Shown: positions 53,527 through 64,000 of the stretch, in pieces | Layout of the letters: every line of letters begins with the position of its first letter | Position numbering within the stretch: position 1 is the stretch's first letter | Source of the DNA: Anthoceros angustus | Lineage: Eukaryota > Streptophyta > Anthocerotopsida > Anthocerotales > Anthocerotaceae | NCBI GenBank assembly: GCA_010909165.1 | Contig: MU008160.1 | Location: 744,001-808,000, forward strand | Length of the DNA stretch: 64,000 nucleotides | Reading direction: 5' to 3' | The notes under the pieces: model-generated | What the model was told of the DNA's origin: nothing | Seen by the model: only the letters and a program-made list of their open reading frames with translations | Databases searched by the model: none | Translations under genes and position numbers: made by a program

Positions 53527-55845
53527 TCACGGACGGCCTTTACAACTGCAGCACCCAGCTGCGAATCGATGGACACGGTACCCATCCCTTACCACAATGT
53601 CTCTCTGTTCAAGCCTTGACATGATCTCCGTAGAACTGTGGCAGTCACTGCACATGCGGAGATTCTTCGTCACCACCAGAGGTGTCCCACTAGGAGTGTT
53701 CAACAGACCATACGCCAGTGCTAGCTTCTCGGCATGCCCACAAAGGGCATCTTCCTTTTCCTTCTCAGACAGTGGCTTCAACACCAACTTTGTGTGAGGT
53801 ATGTCCCCTTCCTGCTTCAGACGCATTCGTTCTCTACCTTAGCGCAATATCATCTCTCTTTCTCCCACCAAAATATGTACCTGCTTCACCTCAATGCTCG
53901 CCACTGCAGGTTTCTTGTTAGCCCCTGCTATCCTTCTCTGTGTTTCAATCCTGTCTACATCGGTCCACCTACCTGCATCTGCATACGCATTGGCCATGAG
54001 CACATAGGCCGGTGCCCATTGAGGGTCCAGCCTAACAACGCTTTCAAAACACCACACTGCCCTCTCTATATCCCCGTGACTTTTGCAGGCATTCAACAAA
54101 GACATCAAGCCCACAACATTACTTTGGCCCTCACATGATACTAGCATCTTCTCTGCTTCATCTAAATGGCCAGCACGCCCAAGAAGATCAATCATGCAAT
54201 TGTGATGCTCAATGGTAGGCTTGATGCCATGCCGTTCAGCCATGGAGTGAAAGTGCTTGCGACCCTCATGCACCAGTCCCTCATGACTGCATGCTACAAA
54301 AAGGCAAGTAAAAGTTGCATCATTAGGCTGAACACCGGCACCTAACATCTCCTCAAAACAAGCTAGTGCCTTGTGACCTTCATCACAAGCACCATACCCA
54401 GATATCAGGGTCGTCCATGTCACGACGTCCTTTGTGGCCATGCTGTCAAAAACCCGGCGTGCAGCTTCCAGTTCACCACATTTTGCATACATGTCCACCA
54501 GGCAGTTGCCCAACACTACGTTATCCAGCAGTCCTCTTTCAACAATCTGTGAGTGCAGCTGCCTGCCCTTCTGTAAGGCACCAGTGCTTGCACAGGCCTT
54601 CAGAAGGCAAGCAAAAGTAACATGGTTAGCCAAAATCAGGCCTCCTGCTCCATTTGTCCATACAGAACAAGCGCCTCTGGCGAGTCCTTGCTGGGCATAC
54701 CCAGCAATCAGCACCGTCCATGTCACCACATCCTTTTTGGCCAAGCCTTTAAAAACCTGGTGTGCATCTTCCATTTCACCACATTTCACATACATGTCCA
54801 TGAGGCAGTTGCCCAATACTACGTCATGCAGCAGTCCTCTTTCAACGATCTGTGAGTGCAGCTGCTTGCCTTTCTGTAAGGCACCAGTGCTTGCGCAGGC
54901 ATTCAGAAGGCAAGAAAAAGTAACAGGATCAGCCAAAATAAGGCCCTCTTGTTCCATTTGTCTACACAGAACAAGCGCCTCTTGGCCCAATCCTTGATGT
55001 GCATACCCCGAAATCAGGGCATTCCATGTCACCACATCCTTTGCTGTCAAAAACCTGGCGTGCATCTTTCAGTTCGCCACATTTTGCATACATGTCCACC
55101 AGGCAGTTGCCAACAAACAAGTTATTAGGAATGCCACTGCAACACATCACAGTGCACTTTTCTGCCAGATTCCAAGTCGGCGGCAAATGCACAAGCTTGA
55201 AGGGCAGCACAAAGACGTGAGCATCCGCCTTCACTCCTGACCTACGCATCTCATGGTACAGTTGTATGGCCTCCTTAGGTTTCCCATGCTTTAGCATGTG
55301 CAGAGATTATGGAAAACCACATGAACATCTGGTTTGCCCACCCTGGTGAACACATCCATGGCCTCCTGCAGCCTACCTCATGCATACATGCGCAAGATAT
55401 GGTTCCCCAAGTATGCATTCGACTCGTACCCAAGTTTGACAGTGAGATCATGAACTCGTCGCCCCACAACCAAATCCTTCTTAGCTGCACACAGTTTTAG
55501 CACAGTGTAAAACAGAGACTGAGAATAGCAGAGTCTGTCTGCGCCAGAGATTCCAGGGCTCCAACGGCCTCAGAAAGCTTCCCTGCTGACATAACGTGCT
55601 CACGGTTACAGCCGTTACGACGCCCATTTCCGATCCTGCACGCCTGCCAGGTTCAGGCTTATCCGGAGAGCTGACTTGGAAGGAGAGGCACCATGACCCA
55701 TCTGCATATCCAAGGAAACGAGCTGCTCATCAACCCAAGCTGGCTTAACATGTTGTTTAACCACAGGACCTCGCCGGACCCCTTACGCCGGAAGTCAGGC
55801 GAACGGGAGCTCTTCTTATCTCGTCTGTTGTCCCACCACATGCCC
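53527..55845 (-). pseudogene. PPR-14: DYW:KP PPR gene lacking its N-terminus, fused behind PPR-15
   Basis: On the minus strand it begins inside the N-terminal block at MWWDNRRDKKSSRSPDFRRK (55842 downward), so the first 85 or so residues are missing. It then has the L-S pair, three PLS triads (S motifs near 55090, 54790 and 54490), P2-L2-S2, E1, E2 with KPAVA near 53915, and a DYW:KP domain that is open from 53826 to the stop at 53527, ending CSCKGRP. The longest open part is 55065-53839 (408 codons). Frame breaks lie near 55660, 55380, 55290, 55040 and 53830. It has no start codon of its own. Confidence 0.85.
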
Positions 55846-57865
55846 CTCTCTATATCCCCGTGACTTTTGCAGGCATTCAACAAAGACATCCCACAACATT
55901 ACTTTGGCCCTCATGATAATAGCATCTTCTCTGCCTCATCTAAATGGCCTGCACGCCCAAGAAGATCAATCATGCAATTGTAATGCTCAATAGTAGGTTT
56001 GATGCCATGCTGTTCAGCCATGGAATCAAAGTGCTTGCGACCCTCATGGACCAGTCCTCATGACTGCATGCTACAAAAAGGCAAAAGTAGCATCATTAGG
56101 CTGAACCGGCAACTAACATCTCCTCAAAACAAGCTAGTGCCTTGTGACCTTCATCACACCATACCCAGATATCAGGGCGTCCATGTCACCACATCCTTTG
56201 TGGCATGCTGTCAAAAACCTGGCGTGCATCTTCCAGTTCCACATTTTGCATACATGTCCACCAGGCAGTTGCCCAACACTACGTTATCCAGCAGTCCTCT
56301 TCAACAATCTGTGAGTGCAGCTGCCTGCCCTTCTGTAAGGCACCAGTGCTTGCACAGGCCTTCAGAAGGCAAGCAAAAGTAACATGGTTAGCCAAAATCA
56401 GGCCCTCCTGCTCCATTTGTCCATACAGGCAAGCGCCTCTGTCCGAGTCCTTGCTGTGCATACCCAGCAATCAGGGCAGTCCATGTCACCACATCCTTTG
56501 GCATGCTGTCAAAAACCTGGCGTGCATCTTCCACCACATTTTGCATACATGTCCACCAGGCAGTTGCCCAATACTACGTCATCCAGCAGTCCTCTTCAAC
56601 AATCTGTGAGTGCAGCTGCCTGCCCTTCTGTAAGTGCTTGCACAGGCCTTCAGAAGGCAAGAAAAAGTAACAGGATCAGCCAAAATAAGGCCCTCTTGTT
56701 CCATTTGTCTACACAGAACAAGCGCCTCTTGGCCCAATCCTTGATGTGCATACCCCGAAATCAGGGCATTCCATGTCACCACATCCTTTGTGGCCAAGCT
56801 TTCAAAAACCTGGCGTGCCTCTTTCAGTTCGCCACATTTTGCATACATGTCCACCAGGCCGTTGCCAACAAACAAGTTATTAGGAATGCCACTGAGCAAC
56901 ACATCAAAGTGCACTTTTCTGCCAGATTCCAAGTCGGCGGCAAATGCACAAGCTTGAAGGGCAGCTACAAGACGTGAGCATCTGCCTTCACTCCTGACCT
57001 ACGCATCTCATGGTACAGTTGTATGGCCTCCTTAGGTTTCCCATGTTTAGCATGCAGAGATTATGGAAAACCACATGAACATCTGGTTGCCCACCCTGGT
57101 GAACACATCCATGGCCTCCTGCAACCTACCTCCACATGCATACATGCGCAAGATATGATTCCCCAAGTATGCATTCGACTGGTACCCAAGTTTGACTGTG
57201 AGGTCATGAACTCGTCGCCCCGCAGCCACATCCTTCTTAGCTGCACACAGTTTTAGCACGGTGTAAAACAGAGACTGAGAAACAGCAGAATCTGTCTCCG
57301 CCAGAGATTCCAGGGCTCCGACGGCCTCAAAGAGCTTCCCCTGCTGACATAACGTGCGCACGGTTACAGCCGATACAACGCCCATTTCCAACCCTGCACG
57401 TCTGCCAGGCTCACGCTTATCCGGAGAGCTCGACTTGGAAGGAGAGGCACCATAACCCATCTGCATATTCAAAGAAACCAGCTGTTCATCCACCCAAGCT
57501 GGCTTGAACAAGTTGTTTAAGCAGAGGACCTCGCCGCCTGACCCCTTACAGCGGAAGTCAGGCCAACGCGAGCTCTTCTTACCTCGCCTGCTGTCCCACC
57601 ATATGGTAGGGTCCAGAAAAAGTTGTTGCCAGAAGACCTCCCGCCGCTGGTGACGACCATCGCTCGACAATCCTTCCCCACCGAGACATTTTCTCACAAG
57701 TGCAAGTGATGGGTTCCTTACACTGCTGAACCTGCAGCCGGAGGCGGGCTTGTTTCCCACCGGTTGACTCCCTAAGGTGAGGTGAGCGGGAGCTCGTCCT
57801 AGCATCCTTGTACACTGACCAGTTTGTTGGGTCCACAACGAATCTGGTTGCCATACTGTGGCCAT
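55846..57865 (-). pseudogene. PPR-15: N-terminal and PPR part of a DYW:KP gene, truncated in E1
   Basis: ATG 57865 opens 272 codons (to 57047), covering the N-terminal block, the first L-S pair and the start of P1. A frameshift follows. Further open pieces are 56932-56579 and 56470-56279. Three triads and P2-L2-S2 can be followed. At 55834-55841 the bases ATGTGGTG are common to E1 (ERA-MW) and to the N-terminal block (PT-MWW), and the sequence passes there into PPR-14. E2, the KPAVA box and the DYW domain of this copy are gone. The clean N-terminus suggests a recent event. Confidence 0.85.
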
Positions 57866-58830
57866 GTCACTGCATCACTCTCGGACTACCTAGGTTGAGG
57901 CAGAATTCGGGCTATTTCTCTGGCATCAGCCAGAGAGCATGAGCTCTTCATGCACTCCTTCACTTCCAGACAACCCAACCACCCGACTGCCTGTTATTAT
58001 TCGTGGAGTGAAACTCCATCCCAGCAGCAGCGAGGCGGGCGAGCTATTCCCTGATGGACTGGTTTATCGCTTCTAGGATTTTCACGTTCTTGACCCTCCT
58101 CCGCACGCTGTAGGCAGTATCAGAGACCTTCCTTGTCAGGTTACGTAGTTAGTGCAGTCCTCGCTTGACAAGTGCCAGTCCGTCCTTTCTTGCATCCCAG
58201 TCCCTAGGCAAGACCTCAAGGTAATGCACGATACGGTATCCACGATTATTAAAGGATTAGTTGGTATCGTATATACCATGAAATACTACCTAATACTTAA
58301 ACGACTATGATCTAAACTAGAAAAAGATAAGAAGTTAATATATGATGTGTGTCGGTCACTTCACGTGTGTGTTGGCCCGATCACTTCACATGTGTGTGGG
58401 CTTGTTCTAAGAAGTGCCAAGATCAATACACTTAGCTTGATACGAACAACACATCAACAACAAAATAAAGTGGGTCCTTGAACCCGGACTTGGACTTGAG
58501 AAATTTGTACAGGTCTATATTCTAATGTTTGCATGCGTTTCTCGAACAGTCATATCTTGGTTTCGATAAATAAGAAGCGAGAGAGTATTTAATTTTTATG
58601 AGTCAGTTTAGTATTCTTAAGCCCTTTTTTTGAATGATTTTGTCGATAATTATTAATATTAATAAATGCTCAGGTCGAGATAGCCACCAAACTTCTAGGG
58701 AGCTCGTTCCAGTATACCCTTTGCATATAGTGCAGGGATACAAAAACTCTACACCAGTATCGGGACTAGTGAAACAAGATCAAAAAAAAAGATGAAAAGT
58801 TAAAAGAGGTAAAAACTAATTAAATAGCTA
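57866..58830. other. upstream of PPR-15 and AT-rich spacer, no gene seen
   Basis: The 5' flank of PPR-15 lacks the usual CGACAG leader. Past 58200 the DNA is AT-rich with no long frame. A partial repeat of CACTTCACGTGTGTG and CACTTCACATGTGTG lies near 58350-58400. Confidence 0.4.
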
Positions 58831-58989
58831 CTATGTTAAGAAGATGCATGTGTTGCATGCTTCATGCAATCTCTTAGTAGAGAAGAATTTCCGCATCCAT
58901 TAATAAAGAGCTGCCTAGAGAGGACTCTTAGTGATGAGTGGTTTGCAAGAATTCCCAAAAGTAGCAACTGCCTAGTAGAGGCGAGCTTA

Positions 58990-59551
58990 CAACCTACAGT
59001 ATATATATAAGGGCTAGAACAAGAGTTTAAAGGTATTCATTCTACATTGCAAGCCTTGTATTGTGTGAGAGTTGTGAAGAGCCTAGCTAGTGAACGTGTC
59101 CTTAAGTCAAGGGTAGTAGTCAGTTGGGCGGAGATGCCCAAACTCAAGTGTGTATTCTGTGAATTAAGAGCGGCGCCTTGAGTATGTGGTTTTCGAGTTA
59201 TTAGTTAATGGTGGGCTAACTGGAGCCTGGTGCTACGTTGTGAGGTTGAGAGTGCTGAGAGTTGGTGCATGTCTCTAAACAAGAGTGAATTGACGAGGTC
59301 CTAGGCCACACGGAAGCTAGTCTTGTCGCTTAATCTTTACTAGCTGCGTAGTAAGGGGCGTTACTAGACTCCTTACTATTGCAATATTACCTAATTCTCA
59401 TATTCTTGACGGTAATCAGTTTATCTTGTGGAAAATTGATCTTTACTATATATGCTACATAGGGATGAGTGCAAAATATAAACACATCAATCATCAGCTT
59501 ATCTTGTGGGAAACATTTCATAGAGCATTCTAGGTGTTGGCTTCCCTATAC
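58990..59551 (+). promoter_or_regulatory. TATA-containing region upstream of the GNAT gene, possibly LTR-derived
   Basis: TATATATAA at 59002-59010 is a good TATA box about 550 bp upstream of the GNAT start. The following transcribed-like sequence (GTATTGTGTGAGAG...) resembles a retrotransposon LTR. Near 59406, in the GNAT frame, LDGNQFILWKI resembles the start of a Copia gag protein, with a TAG before the GNAT ATG. Both resemblances are weak. Confidence 0.35.
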
Positions 59552-60412
59552 ATGGCTAGTATGAGGTCTATTGCGCGTCATCGCTTGTATTGTAATGATA
59601 TTGACCTTTGGCCAACTTTTTCCATCGAACCCATGTGCCAAAATCAAGTCTCCCAAGTTGAAAGACTGTGGGAAATTGAATTTGGGGTCCACCATGAAAT
59701 TCCATATACATCTTTGTCCTCAAGTCCTATAGAGGACCATATGAAAGAAGCACAAGGAACACTTACCCTCGTGGCTCTAGAGAGATTTGGACAAAAGCAA
59801 CACAGTTTGCTCATGGGTGCCATTCAAGTATTGTTGCCAGGTGGCTTGCACATAAACTACGTTCGTGAGATGTTCTATCTAGCTGTCCACAAAAAATATC
59901 GTGGAAGTAGTGAGGGAAAAGAACTCATCGATTCCGTGAATGGATTGCTGCTAAGTAGCAAACGAGTAGAAGAAAATGACTCGGAAGACTACCTTCCTGA
60001 GATCTGCTATCTAGCTGTGCATGAAGAATATCGTGGAAGAGGCATAGGAAGACAACTCCTCGATGCCATGGAAACAAGGCTTGGTAACCTTGGACACTCC
60101 AAAGTTTACTTAATTTGCGAATCTCGTAATCTAAAAGCTTTGTGCCTATATTTGAAAACAGGCTACAAAATAATCGAATGTTTCGAAGAGGATGGTGAAG
60201 GAGGCTACATAATTATAAAAAATAACTCAAATTTTGATGAAGAGACAGGTGAAATATTTGTTTGGAGGGGAGAGATGAATGACGTAGGCCAACAGGATGA
60301 AGATACAAGTGAAATAGGCGAACATGACGAACATGCAGAAAAATCAAAATATTTTTTGTTTAAGAAAATAATACATTCAACTGCAATGCAAACAGCAAAC
60401 TCTATAGATTGA
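59552..60412 (+). CDS. GNAT-family N-acetyltransferase with duplicated motif A
   Basis: This is an intact 286-codon frame from ATG 59552 (open back to a TAG at 59531) to TGA 60410-60412. GNAT enzymes transfer acetyl from acetyl-CoA to an amine. The acetyl-CoA-binding motif A is clear at about residues 150-172 (CYLAVHEEYRGRGIGRQLLD, with the R-x-x-G-x-G loop). It is followed by the motif B strand/helix (NLKALCLYLKTGYKII), typical of the fold. About 43 residues upstream lies a second, decayed copy (FYLAVHKKYRGSSEGKELID) without the RGxG loop. The C-terminal 60 or so residues are acidic and low in complexity. Codons are AT-rich, unlike the PPR genes. A poly(A) signal AATAAA is at 60484. The substrate cannot be told; no organelle-targeting signal is obvious. 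Confidence 0.8.
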   Translation: MASMRSIARHRLYCNDIDLWPTFSIEPMCQNQVSQVERLWEIEFGVHHEIPYTSLSSSPIEDHMKEAQGTLTLVALERFGQKQHSLLMGAIQVLLPGGLHINYVREMFYLAVHKKYRGSSEGKELIDSVNGLLLSSKRVEENDSEDYLPEICYLAVHEEYRGRGIGRQLLDAMETRLGNLGHSKVYLICESRNLKALCLYLKTGYKIIECFEEDGEGGYIIIKNNSNFDEETGEIFVWRGEMNDVGQQDEDTSEIGEHDEHAEKSKYFLFKKIIHSTAMQTANSID

Positions 60413-62515
60413 CACATTTTTATATCATTCCTTAGTTTCCAGCACATCTAGACACAACGTATTTTGTACCATTGGAGTCAAAAATAAAAGTTTATAATTA
60501 TAAAGTTGAACACAATTGTAAACAGTGTGACTATAATGGATTCATGTGCTTAAAACGATCGAGGACGGGATGAACAATTGAACAAACGATCCAGATGGAT
60601 GAATTGTCCACACCAAGAGATTAAGATCAGTATCAAGGTGAACACTTATCATGTTATAGGTTGTTGTATTTGATAATACCCATAGATTGAGGTATTTAGT
60701 CGAGAGTGTTTTATTGAGAGAAAAAAGTGATGGATTGTGGAGTGCAGATTGGCTCCTCCAGTTGATTTGTGTTTTTGTGGTATTTTCCTTTCTCTTTTAA
60801 AAGGACTGTATGTGAAAAATAAACAGCATAAGGAGCGAACACAATGTGGATTAGCACAAAAGCGCATTTAGTGGACATGATGCCTGGTGGTGACATCATG
60901 ATGGGGTGATGATGTCTTGTGGTTGATGAAATATTTTATTAATTAAGGCACCTAGGAATCCCTAGAATTAAAAATCATCTAATTTTTAGGGCTAGAAGTA
61001 GTTACTTTATTTAGTTATTGGTGATATTAGTTACAACTACTTATAATCACCTCTACTTATAAACACTTGTACTTTTTATCATTCTAAGCAATGCTACAAA
61101 CATCTTTGAAGAAGTGTGTGATTTTCATCATGGTATGAGAGCACCTTGCTCTTGATTCTTGAGCATACCACTTGTTGCCTATAAAGGCATCAAATCCATA
61201 ATGCATTTTCCACTCTAGATTATCTAATCTTCACATATGCACTTAGGAGATTTGTATTTCGGCAGTAATTGGATCATGCTCAATTTCATATTTATATGAT
61301 GCATAATTTGTGCATCCAATCCTTATCAATTCACCATGGATTCCACCAATCCTGGTAGACAAGGATATTGGAGAAAATTCAAGACTGCAAAACATGAGAA
61401 ACAATGTAAGGACCACACGATTAAACTCCAAAAGAAATTGGGTTCACGTGTTGAAGAAATAGAAGAAAACACGATAATATTTGAAGCGGCTGAATATACG
61501 AAGCCGCTTTCAGAAACCCGGGACCAATTTTAGATTCATTGTACAGTCCCAAAACCCATGATTCTTAATGTTCTGCCACGAATTTGAGTCATTCTGTCAT
61601 AGCTTGGTCCGCTTTGGACAAAATTTTGCCTCTAGGTATGGTGACACATGGTGTAAGGCCGCATGCCGTCGCCCTAAAAGAAACTCAACTTAACTAATAT
61701 AAAAACTATAATTGGATCTGGAACTCGCGACCTATGCCGAGTTTTTTACCACTTTACCAACTTTAGGAGACAACAAAACTTTATGATACGCAAATAATAT
61801 ATACTAACGAAGGTGCCAATATGCTAGCACCCTATGGTCTTATGCTCCTCCATAGGGCGCCGGCATGCCGGGCCCCAACACGTTTATGAGTTGCAGCGGT
61901 CGCGATTAACACTAGGGCTACAACCACTTGTCGTGCACCCATGCACATTATGACTTACATATATTAGGCCACGCATCGCTTGCTTGCGCAAGAGAATGAG
62001 AGAAAACTTACCACCTTTCACACTTCTGATCACGACGCAGCCTTGGTCGCTCACAAAGATGGTGTCCAACATACAAAAAACGTATTCAATTGCTATGACC
62101 TCCGTAGAAAGATAGTCGCGGCCTACACGGAGCCTGAGAATAGGGAAGAAACTTGGCCTTGTCATGTCTCTTTTCACTGTTCCGATTCAAGTGAAATTTG
62201 CGATCATGAATATTAGGGCATGGATAATTTCAAACAGCGTGCTTAGAAAACCGTTGAAATTTGAAAATAATTTCCATGATTTTGAGTTCAAGTGTACAAA
62301 TTATTAGAATAAGGGAATTTTAAACCAAACCAATCATCTATCACTTTTACAACACAAACTATGCTCACATTTCAACCCATATTACCTATTCCCTACACAA
62401 TATGAAAAGTTAAAAGAAGACTTGAATCCAAGACCTCTAATTTCCAACTTTCAAAGCTTACCACTCCATTAACTTTCCCACACATGAATGATTGGAAGCA
62501 CAAAGTATATGTTGA
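60413..62515. other. AT-rich region without a confident gene
   Basis: Poly(A)-like signals follow the GNAT gene. A 66-codon plus-strand frame at 61336-61533 (MDSTNPGRQGYWRKFKTAKH...) is basic and unrecognised; it may be a fragment. The rest shows only short frames. Confidence 0.4.
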
Positions 62516-62541
62516 ATGAGAGGCTGCATGCCATGCCCTCA

Positions 62542-62559
62542 TTCTTCTTCTTCTTCTTC
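62542..62559. repeat. TTC microsatellite
   Basis: Six TTC units in a row. A 69-codon frame crossing it is incidental. Confidence 0.8.
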
Positions 62560-63100
62560 ATCATGCCCTTATGCTCCCCATGCTCCTTGTTTTGATAGCC
62601 ACCGAGAAGCCATCACGGTTCGTGGTTTCTTAGCCACTAGCCTAGGGTGTCTAACCGATGTTGAGCAACCGAGAAGCCATTACAGTTCGGTAGTTTCGGC
62701 GGAAGGAGGGTGTTTGTTGACGTAGCCCAAAGGCCATGAATCTTGCGCGCGCGCCCAAGGCACGTAGCCTTTGAGCATGACTTGGGTGCAGGCATGCCGG
62801 CGCCTAGGTTTGTCACTTACGGTGTGTTTAGGTTCTTCACGCCCTCGACTATTGTACACAATGACATCGACCGTGTCTGGATTGGATGTATAGCACGCAT
62901 ATAGAAATAGCCGTATGCATTCCCTTCGATGCTGCGGCAGAGATGGTCGCCCATGTTCATTTACTGTTGTTTAACGAATGGCATGCACTAACGACATGGG
63001 CATCTTGTCCATTGAAAACAATGGTCTACCTATAGGTCAGACCCTTTGTCTACCATTCTAAGCCGCTAAAAGATATAAAATTCTCTACGACACCCTAATT

Positions 63101-63403
63101 GTGTGCCTTCTTCTGCAGGGTATGCTCAAATACACATTTCAATGCCCATCGAAAACCCCGTTTCGCGTATATTCACGTCAAAACCCGCTTGATGTATATT
63201 CAGCCGCTTCAAATATTATGCTGTTAGAAGTTTCAAAACAGGTTTGTAATTCCATTGGATCAATTTTGATTAAATCAACTTATCAAGCAAATCTAATCAA
63301 AAGTGCTAGACAACGCTTGCTTACATCTTTTAGTCTAGTGCAAGTTGAGTACATCGAATTAGCTCTTCAACATATTCCTAATCCAAGTGCTGGCCCTATA
63401 TAG
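63101..63403 (+). CDS. short hypothetical frame
   Basis: This is an open frame of about 100 codons, the first ATG being at 63121. It is AT-rich, with a middle of mixed hydrophobic/polar helices (VCNSIGSILIKS, QRLLTSFSLVQVEYIEL). No family is recognised and no flanking gene structure supports it. It may be a chance frame or an old fragment. Confidence 0.2.
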   Translation: MCLLLQGMLKYTFQCPSKTPFRVYSRQNPLDVYSAASNIMLLEVSKQVCNSIGSILIKSTYQANLIKSARQRLLTSFSLVQVEYIELALQHIPNPSAGPI

Positions 63404-63523
63404 CTCCTAATTTTAACACAAATCAGCATAGCATCAATTCCATCAAATCAAATATAAAACAAATTCAAGTTTTTCCTGAAGACAAATTTGCTTTACTAAT
63501 AAGTGAAATTTGTGATCTTATGA

Positions 63524-63554
63524 GGGTGAGAGGGGGGAGGGGCGAGGTGGGGGG
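63524..63554 (+). other. G-rich tract with G-quadruplex potential
   Basis: Runs of 3, 6, 4 and 6 G are separated by loops of 5, 1 and 6 bases. No gene is tied to it. The following 350 bp are GC-richer, with a Pro/Ser-rich minus-strand frame that I cannot assign. Confidence 0.6.
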
Positions 63555-64000
63555 AAAGCCTTGGGTTTTGCTCTCTATCCTCGGTTACTACCAGGGTAGC
63601 TTAATGTCTGTATGGGTCTGACCGTAGCCTGGGTGGCAAGGCTTGGCCTGGCTTTGTATGCGAAGTGTACGCGGGAAGTACGATGCAAAGGGATGTAGTG
63701 GGACTGAGACCCAAGTTGAGGTGTGAGGGGAGTGGATCTAGGAGAGGACGTGGGCTCTAATGATGCGGAGGATTGTGGTGCATGCCCTGTACGTGGGAGA
63801 GGAGAGGGCTTAGGTGAGAAACTCCTCAAAAGGGTGAGCTCCTGAAACTCCACTACCGAGTACGGATCTTGGGGAAAAGGCTGCACGAGAGGTGTGGGAA
63901 GTAGGTTGGGGATGGCCTGAATTTGGGCAACGTGGCACCTTGGCTGTCATAACAATATTGTAGATTGTAAATGTGTCTCGGTGGATTAATGGAAGATGAT

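Noticed and set aside
63575-63886. Pro/Ser-rich 103-codon minus-strand frame near the right end
   Set aside because: Low-complexity product of GC-rich DNA beside a G-rich tract; no domain or gene structure.
1-64000. tRNA or rRNA genes
   Set aside because: Reading by eye for T-arm and rRNA core words found no convincing candidate; a covariance-model scan would be needed to exclude them.

Overview
The window reads as nuclear DNA of a land plant that carries U-to-C organelle RNA editing: a fern, a non-Selaginella lycophyte such as Isoetes, or a hornwort. The evidence is a cluster of intronless PLS-class pentatricopeptide repeat (PPR) genes. Their C-terminal DYW domains carry KPAVA in place of the PG box and end in GRP instead of DYW. 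These are the published hallmarks of the DYW:KP subtype, which is confined to lineages that edit U to C. The surrounding repeats suggest a moderately large, transposon-containing genome. No species can be named from the sequence.

Layout. 1-960 is pyrimidine-rich DNA without a recognisable gene. 1072-1950 holds an AT-rich membrane/coiled-coil reading frame cut by one in-frame TGA. 1951-6089 is a 2.07-kb unit in tandem, each copy ending in a PPR N-terminus. 5.8-23.1 kb holds plus-strand DYW:KP copies (PPR-2 to PPR-8), all broken by small deletions, truncations or fusions. 24.7-26.5 kb holds an intronless, frameshifted methylmalonate-semialdehyde dehydrogenase copy on the minus strand. 27.0-29.6 kb holds the only fully open gene (PPR-9, 867 aa), followed by a tandem copy of its 3' end. 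31.8-37.6 kb holds three tandem copies of a decayed MULE-like transposase region. 37.6-40.7 kb has several minisatellites and a small gene fragment.

40.7-47.2 kb is a head-to-head pair (PPR-11 minus, PPR-12 plus), each one frameshift away from open. 48.4-50.8 kb is PPR-13, which lost its GRP terminus to a 1-bp deletion; a tandem duplicate of its 3' end (51.6 kb) keeps the intact terminus. 53.5-57.9 kb is a minus-strand fusion of two PPR genes. 59.55-60.41 kb is an intact GNAT acetyltransferase with a duplicated motif A. The remainder to 64 kb is mostly AT-rich DNA without a confident gene.

The cluster looks like a generator of RNA-binding specificities. A 306-bp (102-codon) P-L-S triad is gained and lost (2 to 5 per copy), and single-base Asn/Thr changes at the base-selecting fifth residue alter the predicted target. 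Whole-gene, 3'-end and 5'-flank duplications occur at short homologies. The broken copies differ from each other mainly by small deletions, often beside CG or CAG/CTG sites. Whether these are real or are uncorrected long-read errors in repetitive, methylated DNA is the main caveat for every pseudogene call below.
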